From Kordiimonas sediminis (GTDB taxonomy: Bacteria > Pseudomonadota > Alphaproteobacteria > Sphingomonadales > Kordiimonadaceae): a stretch of 64,000 bases of DNA. A model generated the notes under the pieces. The model ran no database searches, had not been told where the DNA came from, and saw only the letters and a list, made by a program, of their open reading frames with translations. The stretch's first letter is position 1. Each line of letters begins with the position of its first letter. Shown one piece after another: positions 16,012 to 26,090 of this stretch. Position numbers and translations under genes: made by a program. The stretch is from NCBI RefSeq assembly GCF_014656395.1, contig NZ_BNCI01000002.1, forward strand, positions 1,178,001-1,242,000, written 5' to 3'.

Positions 16012-18261
16012 TCACCGGAACTTATTATTACGCGGGAAGCCCATTGGCGGTAATCGCCCTGCATTGCCGCGCTTGCCTGTCCACGGTGCCAACTCGGTTT
16101 CCGTGCGCCAGCGATCCCCACTGCCGCCCATTGGCCACGTCAACCCATCTTCGCGGGTGAACATCAACACATCGGACAAACCGCCGTCTTTATAGCGCTG
16201 CAGTTGCACCCCTTGACCACGGTTCATCGTTGGCAATTCGTCCTGCGCAAACACCAGCAATTTTCGGTTATCCCCAATCACGGCAACACTATCGCCAGTG
16301 ACCGGCAAACAGTGTGAGGCAACAGCTTCGCCCGGCAGATTCAGCAATTGCTTACCACTTTTTGTCATGGCGACTGCATTATCTGCCTCTGCCATAAAGC
16401 CTTTACCAATAGAACTGGCTACAAAGAGTTTGCTGCCCGGCAGATAAGGCATCAAAGCAACGATCTCGTCGTTAGCATCCATATCCACCATCAAACGCAC
16501 AGGTTCACCGTTACCGCGTCCCCCTGGCAGCTTGTCGGCACCAAGGGTGTAGATCCGCCCGACAGAGGAAAATAAAAAGATTTTGTCAGTCGTCTGCGCA
16601 TGGAAGCGGAACCGTTCACTGTCCCCTTCTTTATACTTCAGCTCTTCCTCTGGCTTTACATGGCCTTTAAGTGCTCTGATCCACCCGCGTTTTGAACAAA
16701 CAACGGTGATTGGCTCTTTTTCGATCATGGCTTCAAGTGGCACAACTTCAGCAATCGGCGCATCCCCAAAAGTTGTTCTGCGTTTGCCCAGGTTAGTATC
16801 CGGGCCAAACAGGCGCTTCATCTCAGCAAGTCTGTCGCCGACAGAAAGCCACTGTAGGTCACTGCTATCAAGAAGTGCGAGGATTTGGCCACGCTCGTCT
16901 TCCAGTTCGGAATGTTCGCGGCGTATTTCCAGTTCTTCCAGTTTCCGCAGCGCGCGCAACCGCATGTTCAAAATGGCTTCAACCTGCACTTCCGTCAGCT
17001 TGAATTTTTCCATCATCACGGCTTTTGCATCATCCTCTTCCCGGATAATTCTGATCACCTCATCCAGATTCAGATAAGCAATCAAATATCCAGCAAGGAT
17101 TTCCAGCCTGCGTTCAATCTTAGCCAGCTTAAATTTACTGCGACGCACCAGAACATCAATCTGATGATCAAGGAAACTATCCAGCATTTCCTTCAGTGAC
17201 AGCACACGCGGTTTACCGTCCAGGGCGATCACATTCAAATTCATGGAAAAACGGGATTCGAGATCCGTAAGTTTAAAGAGACTTTCCATCAACATGTTCG
17301 GATCAACAGTACGGTTCTTAGGCTCCAGCACAATACGCATTATGTCCGTAGATTCGTCGCGGACATCCGCCAAAATAGGCAGCTTTTTATCTGATACCAG
17401 ATCTGCAATTCGTTCGATAAGCTTGGACTTTTGCACCTGATAGGGAATTTCCGTAATCACGATATTATAAAGACCACGGGGCAATTCTTCTTTTTCCCAG
17501 CGCGCCCGCATGCGGAAGCTGCCTCTACCCGTCTCATATGACTGGAGAATGCTTTCCCGCGATTCCACCACATGGCCACCCGTCGGGAAGTCTGGCCCCG
17601 GGATACGGTCCAGTAGATCTTTAACCGTTACCTCAACAGACGGCTTTCGCCTTGCTTCGATCAGAAGCTGCATACCGTCAACAAGTTCGCCAAGATTATG
17701 GGGCGGGATGCTGGTCGCCATACCAACGGCAATCCCTGTCGCACCGTTCGCCATCAGGTTCGGGAACGGCCCCGGGAATACGATAGGTTCTTCATCTTCC
17801 CCGTCATATGTCTCGCGGAAGTCGACCGAGTCTTCTTCCAGACCATCCATCAGAATAGCGCCGACTTCGGTCATTCTTGCCTCGGTATAACGCATGGCGG
17901 CCGCGTTATCGCCGTCGATGTTGCCGAAGTTGCCCTGACCATCAATCAGTGGATAGCGAACCGCAAAATCCTGTGCCAGTCGCACCAATGCATCATAAAC
18001 CGACTGATCACCATGGGGGTGATACTTACCGATCACATCGCCTACAACACGCGCACATTTCTTGTATCCAGACTTAGGGTCCAGTTTCAGAAGACGCATC
18101 GCATAGAGAAGCCGCCTGTGAACAGGTTTCAGACCATCACGCACATCCGGAAGCGAACGAGACATAATGGTAGACAAAGCATAGGACAGGTACCGATCGC
18201 TCAAAGCATTCGCGAAGGGCGCCTCAATGATTTTATCAGAAATATCAGATTGCATAGACAT
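16012..18261 (-). CDS. parC: DNA topoisomerase IV subunit A
   Basis: The 749-residue ParC cuts and religates DNA to decatenate sister chromosomes, working with ParE, which is not in this window. The catalytic Tyr125 lies in [11 protein letters not shown]. The gyrase/topo IV A-subunit core fills the first ~480 residues and a shorter beta-pinwheel C-terminus follows, as expected for ParC rather than GyrA. In the quinolone-binding segment [10 protein letters not shown] the position equivalent to E. coli ParC Ser80 is Gln86 and Glu84 is Asp90. It follows recO at the end of the pdxJ-rnc-era-recO series. Confidence 0.93.
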   Translation of the reverse strand: MSMQSDISDKIIEAPFANALSDRYLSYALSTIMSRSLPDVRDGLKPVHRRLLYAMRLLKLDPKSGYKKCARVVGDVIGKYHPHGDQSVYDALVRLAQDFAVRYPLIDGQGNFGNIDGDNAAAMRYTEARMTEVGAILMDGLEEDSVDFRETYDGEDEEPIVFPGPFPNLMANGATGIAVGMATSIPPHNLGELVDGMQLLIEARRKPSVEVTVKDLLDRIPGPDFPTGGHVVESRESILQSYETGRGSFRMRARWEKEELPRGLYNIVITEIPYQVQKSKLIERIADLVSDKKLPILADVRDESTDIMRIVLEPKNRTVDPNMLMESLFKLTDLESRFSMNLNVIALDGKPRVLSLKEMLDSFLDHQIDVLVRRSKFKLAKIERRLEILAGYLIAYLNLDEVIRIIREEDDAKAVMMEKFKLTEVQVEAILNMRLRALRKLEELEIRREHSELEDERGQILALLDSSDLQWLSVGDRLAEMKRLFGPDTNLGKRRTTFGDAPIAEVVPLEAMIEKEPITVVCSKRGWIRALKGHVKPEEELKYKEGDSERFRFHAQTTDKIFLFSSVGRIYTLGADKLPGGRGNGEPVRLMVDMDANDEIVALMPYLPGSKLFVASSIGKGFMAEADNAVAMTKSGKQLLNLPGEAVASHCLPVTGDSVAVIGDNRKLLVFAQDELPTMNRGQGVQLQRYKDGGLSDVLMFTREDGLTWPMGGSGDRWRTETELAPWTGKRGNAGRLPPMGFPRNNKFR

Positions 18262-18308
18262 GACAGGACTATAGCAAGGCTATTTCAAAAAACTACAAGA
18301 TGTTGTGC

Positions 18309-19064
18309 TTAATCCACAGATTTTTTTGCCATTGATACAAGCTTCGACAAAAGCCTCTCTCTGGCTTGTGGTGGTGTTCTATGTCGGACCTGCCAAACCT
18401 GACGTTCCAGAAAATATCCGGTCAGATTCAATCCTTCTATTGCCGCCCGTGTCCCGACTTCCTCCACAACCGGCCCCATTAGAAAGGATGGCAATGTCAG
18501 TAATTTATCGTGATAGGGACGCCCCGCGGCACGACTTACTGCCCGTGCTGATTTTGGTGAGACATACACAAGGTCTTCATCACTACCGGTGGCCGCGCAC
18601 TCAGACAAATCCAGACCGTACCCAAGATCGCTCAATATTCCCATTTCAAGCCGGACAAGTGCGGCGGCCCAGCCGGCCGGATCAACATCTGAGCGCTCGA
18701 CATATTCTATCATGGCTTTAAGGCTGTCATACACTGCGGGATGGTTTTCACGTTCAGGCAGGCTAGCAGACACTACACTGACCATCGCGCTAAGTGTCAT
18801 CAGCCGCAGACCATCCCCCATAATCAACCCCAGTGGGCTTCGATCCAGCTCGACGGTAAACCGCCCCAGGTTTTCTTCAATGCGTGATCGCCATTTTAGT
18901 GTCAGGAAATTGCCGGCCTGCAAAACAGGACCAAGGCGCTTTCCGCTCCCGCCTTTGACAAAGCCTCGGTGCCGACCGTTTTCACGGCTCATCACTTCCA
19001 AAAGTGCGTCGGTTTCCCCGAATTTGGAAGACGATAAGACTATGCCGTCACCTTGCCATTCCAT
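18309..19064 (-). CDS. recO: DNA repair protein RecO
   Basis: RecO helps load RecA at gaps with RecF and RecR. The 251-residue protein has the family OB-fold start (MEWQGDGIVLSSSKFGETDALLEV, split here by position: residues 1-24) and the helical RecO C-terminus, with SPKSARAVSR and a conserved Pro-Tyr around 190-205. It lies 14 bases after era, the normal alphaproteobacterial order. No zinc-binding Cys cluster is obvious. Confidence 0.9.
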   Translation of the reverse strand: MEWQGDGIVLSSSKFGETDALLEVMSRENGRHRGFVKGGSGKRLGPVLQAGNFLTLKWRSRIEENLGRFTVELDRSPLGLIMGDGLRLMTLSAMVSVVSASLPERENHPAVYDSLKAMIEYVERSDVDPAGWAAALVRLEMGILSDLGYGLDLSECAATGSDEDLVYVSPKSARAVSRAAGRPYHDKLLTLPSFLMGPVVEEVGTRAAIEGLNLTGYFLERQVWQVRHRTPPQARERLLSKLVSMAKKSVD

Positions 19065-19078
19065 GGAGGGTGTTTTCC

Positions 19079-19966
19079 TTAATCGACGAAATCAAGCCCC
19101 ATGTCCTGATAGACGGTGCGGTCTTCTGCCCATCGCTCGGTCACACGTACATGCAGGAAAAGATGCACCCTGCGTTCAAGCAGTTCTTCCAGTTCCTCGC
19201 GGGCCATCTGACCTAACTGTTTCAGCATCGCACCACCTTTACCGATGACGATACCTTTTTGCGTATCGCGCTGGACATGAATAACCTGTTCAATCCGAAC
19301 AGAGCCATCCTTCTGGTCGGTCCACTTTTCAGTCTCTACAGTTGTGGCATACGGCAATTCATCATGCAGCCGCAGATACACTTTTTCCCGCGTCACCTCT
19401 GCTGCGATCAGGCGCATTGTCATATCTGACACCTGATCTTCGGGGTACATATAAGGGCCCTCTGGTGCACGTGACGCCAGAAACGCTTTCAGGTCTTCCA
19501 CGCCGTCCCCGTTCAGGGCGGAAATCATAAAAGTATCTGTGAATACGCCTGTTTCATTCAGGGTCTGCGCAAGAGCAAGCAGGCTATCCCGCTTTACCTG
19601 ATCGATTTTATTGATGCACAATACTACTTTTTGCCCCGCATCTTTCAGGCTGCCAACGATGCTTTCCACTTCGTCATTGAACCCTTTACGGGCATCAATC
19701 AGCAGTACGACCTGCTCGGCGTCTTCTGCCCCCTTCCAGGCGGCTCCTACCATCGCACGATCCAACCGTCTTTTCGGCTTAAAAATACCCGGCGTATCAA
19801 TGAAAACCAACTGCGTTTCATCATGCATGGCAATGCCGGTAATGCGTGTTCTTGTTGTTTGTACTTTGTGGGTAACAATCGCGACTTTCATGCCGACAAG
19901 ATTATTCAGGAGTGTTGATTTCCCAGCGTTTGGGGCACCAATCAGTGCAACAAATCCACATTTCAT
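19079..19966 (-). CDS. era: GTPase Era
   Basis: Era is an essential GTPase that binds 16S rRNA during 30S maturation. Residues 9-17 carry the P-loop GAPNAGKST, a G2/G3 region DTPGI lies near 57-61, and NKID near 119-122 is G4. The last ~90 residues are a KH domain with VIGKGGAMLKQ. At 295 aa it has normal length. Its ATG overlaps the rnc stop by four bases (ATGA), so RNase III and Era are translationally coupled, as in many proteobacteria. Confidence 0.95.
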   Translation of the reverse strand: MKCGFVALIGAPNAGKSTLLNNLVGMKVAIVTHKVQTTRTRITGIAMHDETQLVFIDTPGIFKPKRRLDRAMVGAAWKGAEDAEQVVLLIDARKGFNDEVESIVGSLKDAGQKVVLCINKIDQVKRDSLLALAQTLNETGVFTDTFMISALNGDGVEDLKAFLASRAPEGPYMYPEDQVSDMTMRLIAAEVTREKVYLRLHDELPYATTVETEKWTDQKDGSVRIEQVIHVQRDTQKGIVIGKGGAMLKQLGQMAREELEELLERRVHLFLHVRVTERWAEDRTVYQDMGLDFVD

Positions 19967-20715
19967 TTTGATTGTCCTTTTGTGGCCAGCTTTTGCAACA
20001 ACATGTCTGCAGCAGCTTGCTCTGCTATTCTTTTTGACGTTCCCTGCCCTTCGGCTTCACCGTGTCCTTCGACAGTAACACTTATTGTGAATATGGGACT
20101 ATGATCCGGTCCTTTTCGGCCCGTTTGCTTATACGTAGGCAAAGCCAGACCGCGACCTTGCGCAAATTCCTGCAGTCGGGTTTTAAAATCCTTGGCAGTT
20201 GCTTCTTCTTCCCCGACGCGGCTTTCCCAATGTTTTTTGATAAACGCACGCGCTACTTCAAGGCCACCATCCAGATACATAGCGCCAATCACGGCCTCGC
20301 ACACATCAGCCTGCACCGCATCTTTGGTGTGTGCGCCTTCCTTGCGCGCACCTGGAGTCATCTTGATCACATCAACAAGGCCCAACTCGCGCGCGACCTC
20401 TGCCAGTGTCTCTTTGCGCACCAGGGCAATGAAACGGCGATTTAACTGGCCTTCTGCCTCTGCCGGGAACTTTTCAAAAAGCCATGTGGAAATCACCAGA
20501 CCCAAAACACGGTCTCCAAGAAATTCCAGCCGCTGGTAGTTCTCCCGACCTGACAAGGACGGATGACTTAATGCCTCGGACAACAGCGCTTCATTCTTGA
20601 AGCTATATCCAATCAAATCTTGCCCTGACGATTTTTTACGCACCAAGCGATCATTCGACGTGGCTTGCCTAGGTGCTTTTTTCAAACGAGATGACTTTGA
20701 GGAATTAGCTGCCAT
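19963..20715 (-). CDS. rnc: Ribonuclease III
   Basis: RNase III cleaves double-stranded RNA in rRNA processing. The catalytic signature YQRLEFLGDRVLGL occurs near residues 60-75 and a C-terminal double-stranded RNA-binding domain covers about 180-248. The 250-residue protein has a basic N-terminal extension of about 30 residues (many Lys and Ser). The start codon shares one base with the pdxJ stop (TAATG). In many alphaproteobacteria acpS and lepB lie between pdxJ and rnc; they are absent here. Confidence 0.94.
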   Translation of the reverse strand: MAANSSKSSRLKKAPRQATSNDRLVRKKSSGQDLIGYSFKNEALLSEALSHPSLSGRENYQRLEFLGDRVLGLVISTWLFEKFPAEAEGQLNRRFIALVRKETLAEVARELGLVDVIKMTPGARKEGAHTKDAVQADVCEAVIGAMYLDGGLEVARAFIKKHWESRVGEEEATAKDFKTRLQEFAQGRGLALPTYKQTGRKGPDHSPIFTISVTVEGHGEAEGQGTSKRIAEQAAADMLLQKLATKGQSK

Positions 20716-21464
20716 TAAGACTGCCCACTACGTGCTGCATCCATCGCTGCACGCATTTTCTGAATTGCGTTTTCAAGGCCAACAAAAATTGCTTCCCCAA
20801 TAAGAAAATGTCCAATATTCAGCTCTTGCAACTGGGGAATTGATGCAATAGGTCCCACTGTATCAAAACTAAGACCATGCCCTGCATGCATTTCTAGGCC
20901 GATAGAACTACCATACGCAGAGGCCTCCACAATCCGGGCCAGCTCCGCCTCGCGTTCCTCTCCGTCCAGATCACAGTAAGCGCCCGTATGTAATTCTGTT
21001 ACTGGCGCGCCTAGTGCCACTGCTGCTTCCAACTGTTCCTTCGCAGGATCAATAAATAGACTGACACGACACCCCGCACCCGAAAGGGCTTTGACGTACG
21101 GCTCCAACCGGTCAAATTGTCCGGCAACGTCCAGACCGCCCTCTGTTGTAAGCTCTTCTCTTTTTTCAGGCACCAGACAACAGGCATGCGGTTTATGACG
21201 CAGTGCTATTTCCAGCATTTCCTCCGTCGCCGCCATCTCTAGATTCAGGGGAACAGTTAACCGTTGGCTTAACAAATCAATATCCTGATCAGAAATATGA
21301 CGCCGGTCTTCCCGAAGGTGGGCTGTAATACCGTCTGCGCCCGCTTTTTCAGCCATCAACGCGGCCCTAAGCGGATCAGGATGCGCGATACCGCGCGCAT
21401 TTCTGATAGTAGCGACATGGTCGATATTTACGCCAAGTCTAAGAAAGGATGTATCAGGTGTCAT
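20715..21464 (-). CDS. pdxJ: Pyridoxine 5'-phosphate synthase
   Basis: PdxJ condenses 1-deoxyxylulose 5-phosphate with 3-amino-2-oxopropyl phosphate, the last ring-forming step of vitamin B6 synthesis. Motifs include LGVNIDHVATIRNARG, HLREDRRHI, and HAGHGL near the end of the TIM barrel. The ATG at 21464 (249 aa) is preferred over an upstream in-frame ATG because it directly precedes the conserved N-terminus and has GAGGACGAG before it. The start lies inside the end of the DUF2062 gene (11-base overlap). Confidence 0.94.
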   Translation of the reverse strand: MTPDTSFLRLGVNIDHVATIRNARGIAHPDPLRAALMAEKAGADGITAHLREDRRHISDQDIDLLSQRLTVPLNLEMAATEEMLEIALRHKPHACCLVPEKREELTTEGGLDVAGQFDRLEPYVKALSGAGCRVSLFIDPAKEQLEAAVALGAPVTELHTGAYCDLDGEEREAELARIVEASAYGSSIGLEMHAGHGLSFDTVGPIASIPQLQELNIGHFLIGEAIFVGLENAIQKMRAAMDAARSGQS

Positions 21465-22029
21465 TCTCGTCCTCGCCAACCAGATAATCAGGCTTTTTCC
21501 GCCGTACACGATTGGCATGGTAGCCTGTCAGCAGAATTTTAAAAGCAAAATAAAATACGATCCATGCGACCACCACTGACGGTATGGAGCCGACAAGAAG
21601 CGGCATAAAGGCAGGCCAAATGGACGCCAGATACCCAAGAGGGTCCTGACTGATATTCGCCCAGACAAACTCGGGCATTTCTGCGACCATATCTTCGCCT
21701 AAAATAGCCGCGCCAATCGTGGCATTCAGGGCAAACATCAAAGGGAAGGTCCACGGATTTCCAACAAAGGTACCGATCGCCGATGCGAACAGATTACCCC
21801 GCAAAATCCAGGCAACCAGAAAACCCATCAAAAAGTGGAACCCTATAAAAGGCGTGAAGGATACGGCCGCCCCGGAGGCAATCCCTGCCGCAATAGAGTG
21901 CGGTGTCCCGGGTAGACGTGCCACACGGAACCAGACATAGCGCGCAGCACGGGACCAGCCACGTCTGGGCCAGACCCAGGTTATGACTTTATCAGTAAGC
22001 CGCTGTTTATCCCGTCGCCTGAACAGCAT
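21454..22029 (-). CDS. DUF2062 membrane protein
   Basis: This 191-residue inner-membrane protein matches DUF2062: an amphipathic basic N-terminus, then PGTPHSIAAGIASGAAVSFTPF, a conserved FxGNPWTFPL turn, and about three hydrophobic helices with a C-terminal basic tail. The family has no agreed function. It is placed between pyrE and pdxJ, abutting the pyrE stop with no gap and overlapping pdxJ, so it belongs to the same transcript. Confidence 0.85.
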   Translation of the reverse strand: MLFRRRDKQRLTDKVITWVWPRRGWSRAARYVWFRVARLPGTPHSIAAGIASGAAVSFTPFIGFHFLMGFLVAWILRGNLFASAIGTFVGNPWTFPLMFALNATIGAAILGEDMVAEMPEFVWANISQDPLGYLASIWPAFMPLLVGSIPSVVVAWIVFYFAFKILLTGYHANRVRRKKPDYLVGEDENDT

Positions 22030-22614
22030 TTATTTTTTTAACCCTCTGCTTCCCGGCTTAATTGCTGGAATATCTTTCAGATGATCAGGAACATTGTCCG
22101 GGTCAAATGTTGGTGCATCAATTGTTGCAAGCGCAGTTATTGGGGCACCAACTTCGGCGCGGCCACCGCTGCGGTTAATCAGGCACCCGGCAGCAACAAC
22201 CTTGCCGCCTTTTTCTTCAATCGCTTCGATGCATTCCCGGGACGACAGACCTGTAGTGATGATATCTTCCATCATCAGCACCTTTGCACCCTCAGGGATT
22301 TCAAACCCCCGGCGCAATTCAAGCTTGCCGTCTACCCGTTCAGTAAAGATGCCAGGGACACCAAGCTGACGCGCTACTTCCCATCCAACGATCACACCGC
22401 CCATAGCAGGGCTTACGACCATATCAATTTCAACATCCGTTGCCTTCAGCTTTTCAATGAAAGCCGCGACAAGGCGGCTCGCAACGTCAGGTTCTTTCAA
22501 AACTAGCGCGCACTGACAGTAAACAGAACTGTGTTTGCCAGATGACAGTTTAAAATGGCCCTCGAGCAGCGCACCGCACTCTCTGAATTCCTGTAAAACA
22601 TCTTCCGTATTCAT
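22030..22614 (-). CDS. pyrE: Orotate phosphoribosyltransferase
   Basis: PyrE joins orotate to PRPP to make OMP in pyrimidine synthesis. The 194-residue protein has the long-loop HSSVYCQCALVLK, a central VSPAMGGVIVGWEVARQLG segment, and the PRPP signature VLMMEDIITTGLSS near residues 110-123. The organisation spoT-pyrE-DUF2062-pdxJ is common in alphaproteobacteria. A 92-base gap separates it from spoT. Confidence 0.93.
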   Translation of the reverse strand: MNTEDVLQEFRECGALLEGHFKLSSGKHSSVYCQCALVLKEPDVASRLVAAFIEKLKATDVEIDMVVSPAMGGVIVGWEVARQLGVPGIFTERVDGKLELRRGFEIPEGAKVLMMEDIITTGLSSRECIEAIEEKGGKVVAAGCLINRSGGRAEVGAPITALATIDAPTFDPDNVPDHLKDIPAIKPGSRGLKK

Positions 22615-22706
22615 GGATCGGCCTTTCGGTAATTATTCGTAACATGGCGGATAAATGGCATTCATGGTCTGGTCAAGCCTAAAGCGCCCAATCTTTGCTT
22701 GGCGAT

Positions 22707-24848
22707 TTAGGAGACCGTGTAGCGGTCACCGCTGCTGACCACACGGTTAACGCGGAGACTGCGCAGAATATCGGTCAGGTGCCGCACGTCGCGTACTTCC
22801 ACATCAAGATGCATGACATAAAATTCCGGATCGCGTTCGCGAATATCCACATTCGATAAATTGCCACCGCTTTTGGCGATAACAGAGGCAATGTTCGCAA
22901 GCGCACCCCGTTCGTTCACCACCTCTAAACGCAGTTCAGCGGTATAGAAACCTTTGTCCTCACGGCTATCATTCCAGCCCAGGTCTGACCACAGACTGTC
23001 GTCCTGATCATAGGCATCAAGTTTCGGGCAAGAAATGACATGGATATCAATCCCCTGCCCCGGTGTCCGAATACCGACAATACGATCACCCCGAACCGGG
23101 TGGCAGCAATCGCTGAAATGCACCTTGATATTATCAGAAAGACCAACGATCGGCAGGACGGAATGCTCGTTACTCTCCCAGTCCTTATAAACCTGCGGCA
23201 ATGCTTTACTGCGGGCATCCTCGGTGAAGCCCGGATACGCCGCGCGCAACACATCTTCTTCTGCCAGTCTGCCTTCTCCGACAGCAATGTACAGATGGGC
23301 TGCATCTTCCATCTTCAGGATTTTTGCAGCGTCTTCCATGCCGCGCTCTGAATAATCCAGACCATTTCTGCGACATGCTTTTTCAATCAATGTATGGCCA
23401 AGCTCTCTGAAATCGCGCAACTGTTCGTGCCTGATATGGCGTCTGATTGCCGATCGGGCCTTACCCGTGACAACAAATGTCTCCCAACGCGGAGACGGCG
23501 ACTGTCCTTTGGATGTCAGGATTTCTACCTGATCACCATTTTCCAGATAGTGGCGCAGAGGCACCATACGGCCATTCACCTTGGCGCCAACACAGTGGTC
23601 CCCGACCTCGGTATGCACGGCATAGGCAAAATCAACAGGTGTAGACCCCCGCGGCATCGGAATAAGCTCGCCTTTTGGCGTAAAGCAGAAAACTTTCTCC
23701 TGGAACATTTCCAGCTTGGTATGCTCAAGAAATTCTTCCGCATCTGATGTATGGTCGAGAATTTCCAGCAATTCCCGAACCCAGCGGTATTGGGATCCCT
23801 CTTTATTGTCGCTATCTGTTTTATATTGCCAGTGCGCAGCAACCCCGTATTCAGCCTCTTCATGCATACGGCGTGTTCTGATCTGGATTTCCAAACGCCT
23901 GTTATGTGGACCAATCACCGTAGTGTGCAAACTACGATAAAAATTCCGTTTCGGTGTGGAAATATAATCCTTGAAACGACCAGGAACCATTGGGAATTTC
24001 TGATGGACGATCCCCAGAACATGATAACAGGTAGCGATGTCAGGCACGATAATCCGAAAGGCCATCACATCTGATAACTGTTCGAACGTGATATTCTGAC
24101 GTTCCATTTTCCGCCAGATGGAATATGGACGCTTAATCCGCCCTGATATCTCGCAATCAATTTTCTTGTCTTTGAGAAGGCTTTTCAGCGCTTCAACCAT
24201 TTCCATTTCAAGATACGGGTTTTGCTCAATCAAATAATGCAGGCGCGCCGTGATTGACTCCATCGCCTCAATATCCAGATGCTCAAACGCCAGATGCTCC
24301 AATTCATCCTTCAGCTCATGCATTCCAAGTCGTTCAGCAAGCGGCGCATAGATCTCAAGTGTTTCGAGCGAAATCCTGCGTCTTTTGTCTTCCTTTTTAA
24401 TATGCCCAAGCGTCCGCATATTGTGCATACGGTCGGCAAGCTTCACCAAAAGAACCCGAATATCATTGGACATTGCCAAAAGGAATTTACGGAAATTTTC
24501 CGCCTGGCGTTCACTTTCCGTCTGCAATTCAATCTTGGAGAGCTTCGTCACACCGTCCACTAGTTCGGCAATCTTGGGGCCAAACAGTTCTTCAATCTCA
24601 CTTATTGTAGCAACTGTATCTTCGACAACATCATGCAACAGGGCAGTTGCGATTGTGTCGCCGTCCAGTTTCATATCCGTCAGAATACCCGCGACTTCGA
24701 GCGGATGAGAAAAATACGGATCACCGGACGCACGTGTCTGTGAACCGTGCGCCTTCATGGCAAACACGTAGGCCCGGTTTAGAAGAGACTCATCTACTTC
24801 GGGCTCATATTTCCGGACTTTTTCAACTAACTCATACTGACGGATCAC
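22707..24848 (-). CDS. spoT: Bifunctional (p)ppGpp synthetase/hydrolase (RSH)
   Basis: This 713-residue long RSH protein makes and degrades the stringent-response alarmone. An HD hydrolase domain covers the first ~180 residues with SHPLEVAGIL and ALLHDVVEDT. The synthetase domain (about 230-380) has GRFKDYISTPK, whose R-F-K-D is the R-x-K-D form of bifunctional enzymes. TGS (about 400-460) and ACT (about 635-713) domains follow. It is the single-RSH type typical of alphaproteobacteria (also called Rsh). A terminator separates it from rpoZ upstream. Confidence 0.94.
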   Translation of the reverse strand: MIRQYELVEKVRKYEPEVDESLLNRAYVFAMKAHGSQTRASGDPYFSHPLEVAGILTDMKLDGDTIATALLHDVVEDTVATISEIEELFGPKIAELVDGVTKLSKIELQTESERQAENFRKFLLAMSNDIRVLLVKLADRMHNMRTLGHIKKEDKRRRISLETLEIYAPLAERLGMHELKDELEHLAFEHLDIEAMESITARLHYLIEQNPYLEMEMVEALKSLLKDKKIDCEISGRIKRPYSIWRKMERQNITFEQLSDVMAFRIIVPDIATCYHVLGIVHQKFPMVPGRFKDYISTPKRNFYRSLHTTVIGPHNRRLEIQIRTRRMHEEAEYGVAAHWQYKTDSDNKEGSQYRWVRELLEILDHTSDAEEFLEHTKLEMFQEKVFCFTPKGELIPMPRGSTPVDFAYAVHTEVGDHCVGAKVNGRMVPLRHYLENGDQVEILTSKGQSPSPRWETFVVTGKARSAIRRHIRHEQLRDFRELGHTLIEKACRRNGLDYSERGMEDAAKILKMEDAAHLYIAVGEGRLAEEDVLRAAYPGFTEDARSKALPQVYKDWESNEHSVLPIVGLSDNIKVHFSDCCHPVRGDRIVGIRTPGQGIDIHVISCPKLDAYDQDDSLWSDLGWNDSREDKGFYTAELRLEVVNERGALANIASVIAKSGGNLSNVDIRERDPEFYVMHLDVEVRDVRHLTDILRSLRVNRVVSSGDRYTVS

Positions 24849-24914
24849 AGATATCTACCTTCGACCTGGGGAAATTTGGAATATGTTACAATATATAGAG
24901 CAGGATTAGACAAT

Positions 24915-24939
24915 AAAAAACCCGGTAAAAACCGGGTTT
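24915..24939 (-). terminator. Terminator between rpoZ and spoT
   Basis: On the minus strand AAACCCGGT pairs with ACCGGGTTT and runs into TTTTTTATTG. It sits between two genes often cotranscribed, so it may attenuate spoT expression or simply end the rpoZ message. Confidence 0.88.
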
Positions 24940-24970
24940 CTCAAAAAATCTGGTCGCCAGTATCAGGAAC

Positions 24971-25270
24971 CTAGCTATCGGCAGATGTTTCGTCCATGCC
25001 TGCCATCAGAATGTCCATATCCACTTCTTCCGGCTCATCAGATTCAACAACCTGACGCAGGCTGTGAATAACGGATTCGCGCAGATCGTCTGGCTGAATT
25101 TTTTCATCAGCGATTTCACGAAGGGCAACGACAGCATTTTTGTCGTTATCACGCTCGACCTCAAGCGGTGCACCTGCAGAAATCTGACGCGCACGCTGCG
25201 CAGCAACAAGTACCAGTTCAAAACGGTTGGTGACTTTATCAACGCAATCTTCGACGGTAACGCGAGCCAT
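24971..25270 (-). CDS. rpoZ: RNA polymerase omega subunit
   Basis: The 99-residue omega subunit begins [20 protein letters not shown] and continues [13 protein letters not shown], the hallmark of the family; the C-terminal 30 residues are acidic. Omega helps assemble RNA polymerase around beta-prime. The ATG at 25270 has GGAGAG upstream; a longer frame extends further but lacks homologous sequence. Being next to spoT fits the omega role in ppGpp response. Confidence 0.95.
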   Translation of the reverse strand: MARVTVEDCVDKVTNRFELVLVAAQRARQISAGAPLEVERDNDKNAVVALREIADEKIQPDDLRESVIHSLRQVVESDEPEEVDMDILMAGMDETSADS

Positions 25271-25389
25271 GTAATCTCTCCAAATATCGTTCACCCCGGG
25301 GCGCATGTGATGCGCGACTGATACGGGGCATATCATTCAAGCGTGCGCTTATACAAAGAGTATGCCTTTATGTAAAGCATAGAATAACA

Positions 25390-25962
25390 CTATTTTTCAA
25401 GGAAATCCTGTGGGTCGCAAAGCTTTTGAAGTGTTTCATCATTTCCCGTTTCGAGTAAACTATCAAGAAGCGCTGATACAGACTGGCCCAGCACCGGATG
25501 GATATAGGCCGGTGCAATATCGGTCAGAGGCACCAGCACAAAAGCCCTCTTGTGCATACGGGGGTGTGGCACGGTTACTTCTGGTGGGGCATAGGACGGA
25601 TCAGTGTGCTCCGCAGCCGCCTTCCAGGCGGTGTCATCCGGCAGAATAGCATCCCCGTAAAAGATAATGTCTATATCGAGCGTGCGTGCACTCCAGCGCT
25701 CCTCCCTTTCCCTTCCAAGCCTTTCTTCAAGCGCATGAAGGGCCGCCATCAGGGATTGCGGAGATTTGGCCGTTCGCCCCAACAGCGCAAGATTCAGAAA
25801 GTCAGGCTGCCCCGTAGGCGGTACCGGTGACGTCTGATACAATGAGGAAACCTGATCAATTTCGACGCCGAACTCTGGTAATGCGGACACAGCTTTTTGT
25901 AGTGTTGTTATACAGTTACCAAACGGACCCGGCAGATTTCCACCTAGCGCCAACACAACCAT
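25390..25962 (-). CDS. folK: 2-amino-4-hydroxy-6-hydroxymethyldihydropteridine pyrophosphokinase
   Basis: FolK transfers pyrophosphate from ATP to the pterin in folate synthesis. Conserved features are the N-terminal ALGGNLPG, the ARTLDIDIIFYGD metal-binding segment, and PHPRMHKRAFVLVPL. From the ATG at 25962 the protein has 190 residues, the usual size. The upstream ribosome site is weak (AAGAG), and a longer frame lacks homologous sequence. A gap of 119 bases separates it from rpoZ. Confidence 0.92.
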   Translation of the reverse strand: MVVLALGGNLPGPFGNCITTLQKAVSALPEFGVEIDQVSSLYQTSPVPPTGQPDFLNLALLGRTAKSPQSLMAALHALEERLGREREERWSARTLDIDIIFYGDAILPDDTAWKAAAEHTDPSYAPPEVTVPHPRMHKRAFVLVPLTDIAPAYIHPVLGQSVSALLDSLLETGNDETLQKLCDPQDFLEK

Positions 25963-26090
25963 TGTTTGAATCACTCTTTTATATTTCCCAAAATCAGTCT
26001 GTTTACTTTTGAAACAATCTTGCTCTATGATCAAACTATATACAAGAACTCGCGTTATTTATTCTTATAAATTAAGGACTGGAATTATTT

